Source: a virus. Taken from it: a stretch of 31,330 nucleotides of DNA. Location: IMG/VR virus record IMGVR_UViG_3300035157_000659, positions 1-31,330 of that record, one strand, 5' to 3'. Numbering within the stretch: the stretch's first letter is position 1; each line of letters begins with the position of its first letter. The notes beneath the pieces were generated by a model. That model was not told where the DNA came from. It saw only the letters and a program-made list of their open reading frames with translations, and ran no database searches. The translations under genes and the position numbers were made by a program. Shown in pieces: positions 6,797-16,000 of the stretch.

Positions 6797-6825
6797 TTGA
6801 CGAAAGTACCGTTGTACGGTATAAT
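6797..6825 (+). promoter_or_regulatory. Sigma70-type promoter of the plus-strand cassette
   Basis: TTGACG (-35, 6797-6802), a 17-nt spacer and a perfect TATAAT (-10, 6820-6825) lie 23 nt before the ATG at 6849. This is a near-consensus host sigma70 promoter, the type used for early genes in T4-like cyanophages, and differs from the late-type sequences elsewhere in the window. Confidence 0.85.
6807..6821. promoter_or_regulatory. Operator-like palindrome inside the promoter spacer
   Basis: TACCGT-TGT-ACGGTA is a perfect 6-bp dyad between the -35 and -10 boxes, sharing two bases with the -10. A protein bound here would block RNA polymerase, so a repressor operator is a reasonable reading. It is also relatively GC-rich for this DNA. 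The function is inferred. Confidence 0.5.
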
Positions 6826-6848
6826 TCTACTACAAGAGATAATTTAAG

Positions 6849-7379
6849 ATGAGTATACAAGTTTTAGTGCTGGAAACAGGCGACACCGTTATTGGTGATA
6901 TCAGTGAAGTGATGGATAAAGAAAAGAATACATCCCTTGGATATCGTGTAACAGATCCTTATATCGTAAACTATAACTACGGTGAACCAGATCCAAACGC
7001 ACCAGAGGGTGAAGTACAAGCACAATCAGCTAGACTCGATTTTAATTTTTGGGCTCCACTAGCATTAGATAGAACATTTGATTTTGTTACAGACTTTGTT
7101 AGGGTTATCTACACTCCACAAGAATCTGTTGTCGAACTTTATATGCAAACTATCGGAAAACATAAAACAGGTCCAGATAGCATAAACGTTGAAGTTGACA
7201 CAACCAAGACAATTGTTAGTTTACCACCAGAAGATAATCCAGCAACTCAAGGTCAGACACTAGAATCAAGTGACGGAGTTCAACTTAGTGGATCTCCAGT
7301 TGAGAGAAGTGATCAATTAGCTGCTGAACAAATGACTCAGGATGTTGCTGACCTTCAGGGAGGTAATCCTAATGAGTGA
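6849..7379 (+). CDS. Possible Sm-like (LSm fold) protein with acidic tail
   Basis: The 176-residue product starts MSIQVLVLETGDTVIGDISEV, a strand-Gly-strand pattern (x-V-x-x-x-x-x-G-D-x-[IV]-x-G-x-[IL]) typical of Sm/LSm barrels, followed by GYRVTDPYIVNY. A crystal structure of a novel Sm-like protein of putative cyanophage origin has been published, and this N-terminus fits my memory of that group; I could not compare it directly. Residues from about 110 are Thr/Ser/Pro/Glu/Gln-rich and probably disordered. Sm-like proteins form rings and bind RNA or proteins. It is the first gene behind the 6797 promoter and is coupled to the next gene by an 8-nt overlap. An alternative is a structural unknown without RNA binding. 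Confidence 0.6.
   Translation: MSIQVLVLETGDTVIGDISEVMDKEKNTSLGYRVTDPYIVNYNYGEPDPNAPEGEVQAQSARLDFNFWAPLALDRTFDFVTDFVRVIYTPQESVVELYMQTIGKHKTGPDSINVEVDTTKTIVSLPPEDNPATQGQTLESSDGVQLSGSPVERSDQLAAEQMTQDVADLQGGNPNE
7358..7363 (+). promoter_or_regulatory. Ribosome binding site that fixes the start at 7372
   Basis: GGGAGG lies 8 nt before ATG 7372. The frame is open to an earlier ATG at 7342, but that one has no such site and would overlap the upstream gene by 38 nt, so 7372 is the better start. Confidence 0.75.
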
Positions 7380-8274
7380 TTTTACACTTAGCCAAGGTCT
7401 GAGAGATAGAATCCATGAAATTAATTGGGACGTAGTTTCTAAATCTGGAAGTGAAAAAACTGAGATTGATGACTTTGGTGACTATGCAATTGTAGAAAAT
7501 TTCTTTGAAACTCCAGATGATTTCTGGAGTGCTATAGAAAAATGTCCAGCAGGATGGAATGGAAAAGAAGCAGAAGCAGCATTTAAAGAAGGGGTACAGA
7601 CACCAGAACCTGCTTGGCCAGGAATCAAACAGTTAATACCTTCAAATTATCTTAGAGGAACATTGTATGATTTGTACAAAATCTTCATTGAATGTGAATT
7701 CATTCCACATGATCTAGATACAAATTTAGACAATCCTCAATTTGCATTTGAACTACCAAGGTATGCTCTAACATATGCAGAATTAATCCAACAAGATTCA
7801 TATTGCAGTAAAAATGCTAATCAACCATCTCCAGGTAGATTTGATTATGTTGCAGTAATCTTTAGAGAAGATAATCCTAATCACGGAATTTCTTTCTTTG
7901 ACTTGGTTTACGAAGGTGAGCATTATAGTGATGTTAGCGATCTTGCAGAAATTCAAGATGAAAATGTGATTAAGGGTATACAGGAGGCTCTTGCACCAAC
8001 AGATGTTCAACCAGAAACTGTTAAGTTTGAAAAATTTGATGGAAGTGATGTCTATGTTAGATCAAGATTTATTGAAGCTAAGAAGAACAGAGTTATTCTA
8101 TTCAAAGGATCTAAGTGGCATACGTATGAGTATAATGGAGAAGGTGATTATCACACAGTAACTATTGCATTAAACAACCCACCAAAACCAAAAGAATTGG
8201 ATGGTAATGAATTTGAGAATCGAGATGATGACCGTCATCCACCTCAACTAGATGAAGATCCACTATACGTATAA
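7372..8274 (+). CDS. 2OG-oxygenase-fold protein with degenerate iron site (DUF6445-like)
   Basis: In this 300-residue product, NRVILFKGSKWHTYEY (239-254) followed by YHTVTIALN (260-268) is the C-terminal half of the double-stranded beta-helix seen in DUF6445-type 2OG proteins, with H250 as the distal histidine. The strand that should carry HxD (about 140-165, ending FDYVAVIFRED) has no H-x-D, and the usual arginine before the last strand is replaced (H261-T). It may therefore be a non-catalytic paralogue or a partner subunit of the next protein. The C-terminus (residues about 278-300) is highly acidic and Asp/Pro-rich. Its stop and the next start share one base (TAATG). The family assignment is by pattern only. 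Confidence 0.6.
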   Translation: MSDFTLSQGLRDRIHEINWDVVSKSGSEKTEIDDFGDYAIVENFFETPDDFWSAIEKCPAGWNGKEAEAAFKEGVQTPEPAWPGIKQLIPSNYLRGTLYDLYKIFIECEFIPHDLDTNLDNPQFAFELPRYALTYAELIQQDSYCSKNANQPSPGRFDYVAVIFREDNPNHGISFFDLVYEGEHYSDVSDLAEIQDENVIKGIQEALAPTDVQPETVKFEKFDGSDVYVRSRFIEAKKNRVILFKGSKWHTYEYNGEGDYHTVTIALNNPPKPKELDGNEFENRDDDRHPPQLDEDPLYV

Positions 8275-9095
8275 TGAATTTAGAGAGTCTGCCTGATATT
8301 AATATCAGTGATATCAATGCTTACTCTTATAATGAACTGTTAGAACTATGTGAATTCAATAATATAAATGATATTCAAATAACTAACACTTCGATAGAGG
8401 GGTTAAAATATCTGAAAATAGAAAACATCATGAAGAATCCTTTAGATCTAAGGAATTTTCTTCTGAAGTATCCTACTGAAGATAAAAATAGAAGTATTAC
8501 AGAAGGAGAAGGTCACTCCTTCTCTAAAGATAGTAAATCACCTGGTATACAACAACCAATTGAAAGACAACTACTTCCTAGTATTGGGAATCATATATAT
8601 TTTCTTGCAAAGAGATTAAATTTCCTCAAGTATAATAAGAAAGATATAACTTGGAAATACTATACTAATGCATACTATAATGGTATGACTTCATGGAATA
8701 AAAATTATCTACCTCATGTAGATCCATTCTCTTATGCTGCTAATATATTTCTAACACATTCCCCAAACACTTCCACATCTTTCTATAGAGTTAGGGACAG
8801 AGTTACTAACCAATACTTTTATGGTGCGTCTAGTATATGCCAGAACCCAGAAACAAGAGAACGTCATAAAAGAAATCTTCAAGAAAGATATGATTTTAAT
8901 GATAAGATGTTTTGCCCCTGTGGAAGAAATCCTTGGGTAAAATATGAAGGTGATGATTATTATGAAAGATATTTTCATATACCATCAACATTTAATACAC
9001 TGGTTATGTACATGGGTAGAAGATGGCACACCCCTTGTTTTGATGCAGTCAACGAAAAGAAAGTTAGATATTCTCTAGTAGCAGTTATTGAATGA
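8274..9095 (+). CDS. 2OG-Fe(II) oxygenase-like protein (DUF6445-like), intact metal triad
   Basis: This 273-residue product has H148-V-D150 in LPHVDPFSYAANIFL, then NTSTSFYRVR, then LVMYMGRRWHTPC with distal H252, and R265 in KKVRYSLVAVIE. This order matches the HxD...H...R arrangement of 2OG-Fe(II) enzymes, and the YRxR plus WH elements resemble DUF6445. It also has an N-terminal helical extension of about 90 residues and a C-P-C-G pair (214-217) that might bind metal. It shares architecture with the preceding degenerate protein, suggesting duplication or a heteromeric pair. It is coupled on both sides (TAATG, ATGA). The substrate is unknown. Confidence 0.65.
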   Translation: MNLESLPDINISDINAYSYNELLELCEFNNINDIQITNTSIEGLKYLKIENIMKNPLDLRNFLLKYPTEDKNRSITEGEGHSFSKDSKSPGIQQPIERQLLPSIGNHIYFLAKRLNFLKYNKKDITWKYYTNAYYNGMTSWNKNYLPHVDPFSYAANIFLTHSPNTSTSFYRVRDRVTNQYFYGASSICQNPETRERHKRNLQERYDFNDKMFCPCGRNPWVKYEGDDYYERYFHIPSTFNTLVMYMGRRWHTPCFDAVNEKKVRYSLVAVIE

Positions 9096-9640
9096 GACAA
9101 CTTCATCCTAATATGGTAGAATCTTTTGAAGAAATTTTTTCTAAAGAAGATTTTACTAAAGTTACTGAAGATATGAGAAAACCTGCTTGGGCATATGGTA
9201 ATGTATCAGCACCAAATGCACCAGCAACTCCATTCTTCTACATGCCTAAATTAGAAGATAATAAATTCTATTCAGAACATCTATTAAAAAATATATGTTT
9301 AAAAACAGGAAGGGAATATACAGTTAAAGAAGTATATGCTAATGGTCATATCTTTGGTACACAAGGAGCTATACATCAAGATAGTAAAGAAGATGATGAT
9401 TATACATTCTTATTATATTCAAATCTAGTATATGATAAGGTACATAAATGGAAACCTGAGTGGGGTGGTAAAACAATATTCTTCTATGGAAAGGATGATT
9501 GTGTATACAATATACCTAAACCAAATACAGGAGTATTGTTTCCAGCAAATATGCCTCATTATGCAGAATCAACTACAAGACATTTTCAAGGATTACGAAT
9601 AACAGTTGCTTGGAAATTAACATTAAAAAAGGAGGGTTAA
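9092..9640 (+). CDS. 2OG-Fe(II) oxygenase (prolyl-hydroxylase-like)
   Basis: The 182-residue product has the canonical set: H95-Q-D97, then a long strand YTFLLYSNLVY, W-x-x-E-W-G-G-K-T-I-F-F (120-131), the KPNTGVLFPANMPHYAES segment with distal H156, and R169 before ITVAWKL. The W-GG-x-T-x-F block is typical of P4H-type phage hydroxylases acting on protein or peptide substrates. It is the last gene of the four-gene plus-strand operon, with an ATGA overlap to the previous gene; its TAA stop lies in the loop of the terminator hairpin. It is the clearest active enzyme of the cassette. Confidence 0.82.
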   Translation: MRQLHPNMVESFEEIFSKEDFTKVTEDMRKPAWAYGNVSAPNAPATPFFYMPKLEDNKFYSEHLLKNICLKTGREYTVKEVYANGHIFGTQGAIHQDSKEDDDYTFLLYSNLVYDKVHKWKPEWGGKTIFFYGKDDCVYNIPKPNTGVLFPANMPHYAESTTRHFQGLRITVAWKLTLKKEG

Positions 9641-9656
9641 ACCCTCCCTTTTTTTT
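9631..9656. terminator. Bidirectional intrinsic terminator between convergent operons
   Basis: GGAGGGT-TAA-ACCCTCC forms a 7-bp stem with a 3-nt loop. It is followed by eight T on the plus strand (9649-9656) and preceded by six A (9625-9630), which gives a T-run on the minus strand. It ends the oxygenase cassette and the minus-strand operon whose last stop is at 9662. Confidence 0.9.
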
Positions 9657-9661
9657 ATCTT

Positions 9662-10000
9662 TTAACCAAGTGTCTTTCGATTGAATTCGATTTCATCATC
9701 ATACCATTTGTATGCTTGTGATGCATACTTGTTATTGAGATCACTTATCTCTTGTAACTTCTGGTAATCTGTTTTTGTAACACCTGGTTTGTTCTGATCC
9801 ATACCAGCATAATGCTCTCTTAGATTATCTCTAATATGCATTACATTCTTGATGGTAGCAAGGTTTTCTTTAGACTTTGCTTCATCACCATCAACCTCCC
9901 AGTCCCAGACCGCCGCTTGAAGGGCGGTCTCGAAATCTGCTAGGGTCTTAACGCCGTCTGTACCAGCGTCATTTGTATACGAAATATCGTAGTAAGTCAT
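9662..10000 (-). CDS. Hypothetical protein, 112 aa
   Basis: The product begins MTYYDISYTNDAGTDGVKTL and is otherwise mostly helical and charged, with an Ala/Trp-rich helix (FETALQAAVWDWEVD, about 28-42) and a C-terminal helix with many Lys, Glu and Tyr (YKWYDDEIEFNRK). There is no signal peptide or membrane segment. The start is well supported by AAAGGAGG 10 nt upstream. It is the last gene of the tail-fibre operon before the shared terminator, so it could be a small virion part or a fibre chaperone; nothing in the sequence proves either. A GC-rich 8-bp hairpin lies inside the gene (9907-9930). Confidence 0.75.
   Translation of the reverse strand: MTYYDISYTNDAGTDGVKTLADFETALQAAVWDWEVDGDEAKSKENLATIKNVMHIRDNLREHYAGMDQNKPGVTKTDYQKLQEISDLNNKYASQAYKWYDDEIEFNRKTLG
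9907..9930. repeat. GC-rich hairpin inside the 112-aa gene
   Basis: AGACCGCC and GGCGGTCT pair perfectly around an 8-nt loop. It is the most GC-rich short stretch in an otherwise AT-rich region. No T-run follows, so it is not a normal terminator. Confidence 0.45.
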
Positions 10001-10010
10001 GCGTTTTATA

Positions 10011-10018
10011 CCTCCTTT
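10011..10018 (-). promoter_or_regulatory. Strong Shine-Dalgarno of the 112-aa gene
   Basis: The minus strand reads AAAGGAGG 10 nt before the ATG at 10000. It is one of the best ribosome sites in the window, suggesting high translation of this last gene of the operon. Confidence 0.75.
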
Positions 10019-10025
10019 ATTGTAA

Positions 10026-13000
10026 TTACGCTTGAGATTCCTGCCACGTAATACGTGCAGAGATAGAATAAGGTGAACTTAGAGAAACTCCAGAAGAGTC
10101 AACTACGTTACCCACAACCGTTAGTAGGTCAGGTCCGTTTGGATAGATACCGTCACCACCAAGGATCGAGTTACCTAGAGCAGAAATTCTAGATAGGTCG
10201 AAGTTGGTTGCTCCTGCTTCACCAGCACTTGCACCAGTAGCACGGAAGGATAGAATGACGTTACCACCCGATACTGAGTCATCCTTCGCATGTCGGACTA
10301 GCTGACATAGTGATGGATTTTCAACGTTCTGGAACTCGTCTGTACTTAGAGATGGGTTCAACACTAGACTGATTTCAGTTTCGTGTGTAGTCAAGATACC
10401 AACAGAGTCAAGTGCAAGTTGCATTCGGTTGATAATCTCTCTTTCACCAAGAGCACCAGTAATTGACGAGTCAACTGATGGAGCCAATCTGATTGAAATC
10501 AGTGGGATATCAGTAGGAATTAAGTTCTCGTCACCTGAAGGAGCACCAACTGAGAAGGCAGTGCCGTTAGGAACAGCAGGGTTGCCTAGGTTAGAGTTGA
10601 TCTGTCCATAGTAGTTTCTTGGGAAGTATGATGTAGTTCCCTCCATGTACTGAATGTACACGTAGTATGTACTACCAGATACGAATGAGTTTCTATGAAC
10701 TGGTTTACCAGTTAAGAAGTAAGCACTCGCAGTTGTTGGGTGATAGATGTTAGTGTTAATCGACAGAGTTGCCTGATCACTTGATGGGAATGGAATTCTA
10801 ATGTAGTAGTAACGAGACCACCAGTTTCTCCATTCTTCAACCGTACTAGAGTTGTTGTTAGATGTAGCAGACTGAGCAGAACTGTTAGTGAACTTCAGCT
10901 GTTGACCTGACGCAGTGAACAAGTACGCTTCGTCATTTTGGAACATACCATCCATAATAACTGAAGTACCCCAGTGGAACAGTGTTCCGACATATGTTGG
11001 GTTGTTTCCGTTTTCAATCTCGTAACGAGCAGGTAGGTTACCTGAACGGAAGTAAGATTCAGTTAGACGGTTGTTGTGCTTGAATTGATGGAAGTACTTA
11101 ACATGTCCATTTTGATCTTTAAATCCAAAGCGGATCTTACCAGCACCATACCATGAGTAATCCATGTATGCCATCTGGATCTTAGCAAGATCTAGAATGT
11201 AACCAGAAGTACCACTACCATCAGCATTATCAATATTCCAATCTGTCTGTCCAATCTTAGTATCAACAGTCTTCGTCATGATAACGTCAGAGTTTGTTAA
11301 TCCACGGTAGGATGGTTGAACAGTTAATCTGCTATCAGAAGTAACCTTAACAACCTTATAACTCATACCACGAATAACAATCATATCACCCTCAATTAAC
11401 TGAGAAGTGAACATGGTTTCAATACCAGTAACGATATGACTGTTCTTAGTAACAGAAATCTTACCTGGTAACTGTTGTACAGAACTTCTTCGGCAGCAGT
11501 TTAGTGTAGTACCATCGTACTCGAAGAAGAATCCGTTCTGATCATCGAACATACCGCAACGGATGTCGCAATCTGTCCAACCAAGAACAGCAACTGTTGG
11601 GAATCCAGCACCCTTATCAGATGCAGGCTCAGCCTCTAGGAGATAATCAAAGATGAAGTCATCAACAACTCTATGAACGTTAGTTTCTACGTTGTATGCA
11701 GTACTATCAGTATTAATAACCTTAACCTTAAGGTTCTCTGTTAACTGATGAGGTTTAGTAGTCTTAGCACGTGCAGTGTGTCTCTTTCTAAACTCAACAG
11801 TTCCTGTTGCAATTGTTGCAGTTAGAGATTGAGTTAACTCAATGGTAGTACCATCAGTAATACTCTCAATTCTCGTTCCTGCTGCAACACCTGTTCCAAG
11901 CAGAGTCTGATCAGCAACCATTCCTGCTGTTGTAGATACTGTTAATGTTGTAGTATCAATAGTACCACTACATGCATTATCAATTAGTGCTGTACCAGCA
12001 GAACTATATGATAATGTTAGGATTGGAATTTGAGGGATGAAGTTAATAGCAAGTGAGGTCTGAATACCTTTACCTGACTGATAACGGAAGTACTTACGTG
12101 TCTGTCTTGAGATTCGTGAGTTTGGTGACTTAGAAGTACCAATTTCCATACCACCGTCAAATGGTCTGTGTAAGAAGAATCCATCAGGACGTACATAGAT
12201 GTAAGATGGAATCAAGTAGTTAGTACCTGTCTGACTGAATGTCCAGTTACCATCAACAATCAAGTTGTCGTCATCAGTAATAGCAGTAATTGTATGAGTC
12301 TCAATAACACCTGGTGTACCACTTGTTGTGTTAACGATCTTCATCTCGTCACCGATCTTGAAGAATCTCTGGAATGCAGCACCAGTACCAGCAACTCTAC
12401 GTGTACCAGATATAACATCAACAGTACCTGTACCTGTAACCTCACCAGAGAGGTTAGCAGAGATAAACTGATGGAATCCAGATGGTGTAGATCCTAGAGA
12501 TATCGCTGTACCTGCAAGTGCAAGTGCCTGAGTTTCAGCAACCTTGAAGTAGTTATTATCAAGAGAGATAACATAGTAGTCTTGGTTATGATTTAAACCA
12601 CTAATAGAGGTGTTACCAGCATTATCGTAAATAACCTTTGTACCAGTACTGAAGTAATGGTTAGGGATATTAATATGATTGTCTGTTGTATTAACCGTAC
12701 TTGAAGCATCAAACTGCTTAGTTGAAGGTGGAATCTTGAATGGAACTGTAACTTCAAGTTCTGTCTCTGAGATAGCCCTTGTAGTTGTGTATGAACCATC
12801 AACAACACCGAAGTCAGCAGTTGTGTTTTCAAATGACTGAAGACCACTACCACGACTGCTAAGTGTAATCTCAGATCCACCAGAAGAACTACGTAACTGG
12901 AATCTATCACCATTAACAACCTTAACGTAGTAAGAGTTGCCTGAAGTTAGACCGCCAATAGCACCTGATGCACCTGTATACTTAAGAACCTCGTTATTCG

Positions 13001-16000
13001 AGAATAAGTTGTTCTTAATGAAAACAGAATATCTGGTTGAGTTTGTTCTTGTACCTGTGAATCCAATAGTACCAGTAGCATACCTAAGCTTCTTAGGTGA
13101 CTCCCAAGTATACTGCTTCATTCTGAATCTATTGTTATCGATTCTATCAATGTACCATGTACCACCTGTAGTACCACTTGTACTACCATATGAATTATCA
13201 AACCAGCGAATTTCACCACCGTTAGTTACACTCAATGTAACTTGCATATTATTTTCAAATCCGTGGTTAACAGCGTAGAAACTATCGTTTGTAGATGTGT
13301 TTCTCTTAACCAACGCAAGATACATATTGGTTTGACCATCTTCGTTAATACTACCGAAGTAACGGTCAAGGTTGATACCCCATCCTTCATGGTGGAACCA
13401 GAAGAACCAGTTGTTACCCTGAATACGTAACCAGTCATGAGTCATTCTCTGGGTGTTGATACTATCTCTCCAGTAGAATGTACCTTGAATTTGTGAGTTA
13501 TAACCCTGACAAGTATATGAACGACCATAGTCATTCCAGTTATAGTCATTAATGTAAATGTTATCATAGAAGGTCAAGAATCCATTAGTACCATTATATC
13601 TGGAAGAAGTTCCAAATGGAATCTGTTCATGGTTATAACCATAAGTTTTCCAGTTAGCACCACGTGACTGGTAATACTGGTTATGGTAGTAATATGTTCT
13701 ACCGCCATATCCATCACGTTGACAACCAAACCAAACTGTTCTATCCCAACCTTGGTTACCTAAACCATATGTGTTGTTATAGTTTGCAAAGTCATGTCCA
13801 GAATATGTTCCTCTGTAATCATGATAGTAAGTATAGTAATAAGTATACCAGTTGTTATAAGGTTTGTACTCTCGTCTGATGTTGTAAACTAGACCTAAGT
13901 TGTGTTCTCCATATGTCCATGTACCATCATAAGGATATGATGCAGCAGGATAAGCATCAGATAAATTAATACCACCACTAGGTGTATTAACACGCTGAGA
14001 ATGATAGAGTTTAACTGTATCAGCATCTATCCTTTGGACGTAGTAAACCTGCATCCTTGATAACCCACCAAGAGGGCGGTTACCTGGATTTGGATAATAC
14101 AACATCGCATAACCATTATGCAATTGGTGACCAGGAAGTTTAATAGTGTTTGCACTATAGTCTACATCCTCTTCACCAAATCTTAGTGTATATGTACACT
14201 CCCAGTTCCAAGGGTTTGTCTTTCCTTCATCAACATCTGGAGTAACAGTTTCCTGTGCATCGATATCAACGTATGTCTTACCATCATCTGCTGTTGCAGT
14301 TGGATCTTGAACTTCAAGAATCTTAGGTGATACAGTGTTAATAAAGTAGAAGTTTGTATTGTCTTGGAAACCGTGCTCGGAAACTGTAGTTAGATAAACC
14401 TTAGAAGTTGTAAGGGTATCAATTGTAGCAATACCAGCACCAATACCAGATGTTACAGCATTAGATTGTGTACCACCAGCCCAAACGTGAGGTGAAGTAT
14501 CTGTTACAGCACCTTGTCCACCGTTAACGTTAATGGTAATAGTTGTAGCATCAGCAGCTTCAATACGAACACCTTTGTTGAAGATGTAGTCTTGCCCAGT
14601 TTCTGTAGCAGCACCTGAATCACGAGGATATGACTTAACTGTTGAGTTACCATCATTGTGGTAATCACAAGTCAGTTTAACACTTCCTGGTTTGATCTTA
14701 ACAAATTCACCAGTAGGTAAACTGTGAGCACCAATAGTAAGTTTCAATGTACCTACTGTTGGTGAATAATCAGCATCAGTTATATCAAATTGTGATATTG
14801 TATTACCTGCGTTACCAGCCATATTAGCGTGGTTACCACAATAGTAATAAAGTTCATTAGGTGATGAGTTAGTAATGTAAATTCTTACATAAGCACCAGC
14901 AGTTCCAGGAGTTCCATGCTCATAAACATATGTTGTATAAGCAGAACCACCACCGTGAGTACCATCAGCAGTTGTGGAGAATTTCAATGGGTGACTAGTA
15001 ACACTTACATCACTTAAATCAAAGACATAGATCGCTTTCCTTGAGAAAGAAAGACCTGGATGTTGTAAATCATTAATGAAATATTTGTTACCACCTGAAG
15101 AATTCCAAGGAAAGGAACCACCAGATTGTGATTTAGATGTATATACTTGATCTGTACCAGTACAAGTATATTCAACATCACCAGAACCAGTACCAGTTGC
15201 ATTGATAAAGGTTACAACATCACCAGTAATATTAGAGATTGTACCAGCAGCAGATCCGTCATTAGCTTGAACAGTTTCTCCAATCTTCCACTTGGTAATA
15301 TCAATAGATTCTGTGAATTCGCAAGTTGCTACTGCTTTAACAGTAACTACTTCTCTATATTGGTCAGACACAATACCAGCAGCACGGTCTAGACTGATTT
15401 GTGAACCTTGGAAGAATTTACCTGGAATAATTGAGGTATATGTTCCTTGAAGTTCTCTAGTTTCAGGTTGACCAGCACGTGCTTTATATGTAAAAGTAGT
15501 TGTAGTTGGAACAGCCTGAATGATATATGTACCTTCAGCAGTTATAGATGAAAGACCTGTAACTGTAATAGGAACACCACTCGTTAGGTTGTGGTCGAAA
15601 CTGGTAGTAACAGTAATAAGTTCGTTACCCTGAATCGATTCTACTTTAGATATAAAGGGGATCGTAGTATCTGAAGTAGATGAGAAGAACGAAGGTATGT
15701 TGTTAATTGTCTGAATAGTTTCCCACTTAGATGCCTGAGGTCCGTACTCAAAGTCGGTGTCGATCAGGTTTTCTGGGTTTGAAACTCGGAACTTCGATAC
15801 AGCGTCAACGAATGTCTCGGACGGTTCAAAGTGTACTTCATCTTTCTCATAGAAGACTTGTAGTGAGTCTCCAGCACTCATTGCACTACAATCGTGTGCT
15901 AGTAGAACGCTAGTCTCATTAGTAGTTGAGTCATACGATAAGACCCCTGTCTTAGTATTATCAGCAAAGTTGTAGATAATTATATTATCTGTCGTGTTTG

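Noticed and set aside
12937-13278. Plus-strand open frames antisense to the 2023-aa gene
   Set aside because: They are short, lack ribosome sites, and have composition explained by the complementary structural gene.
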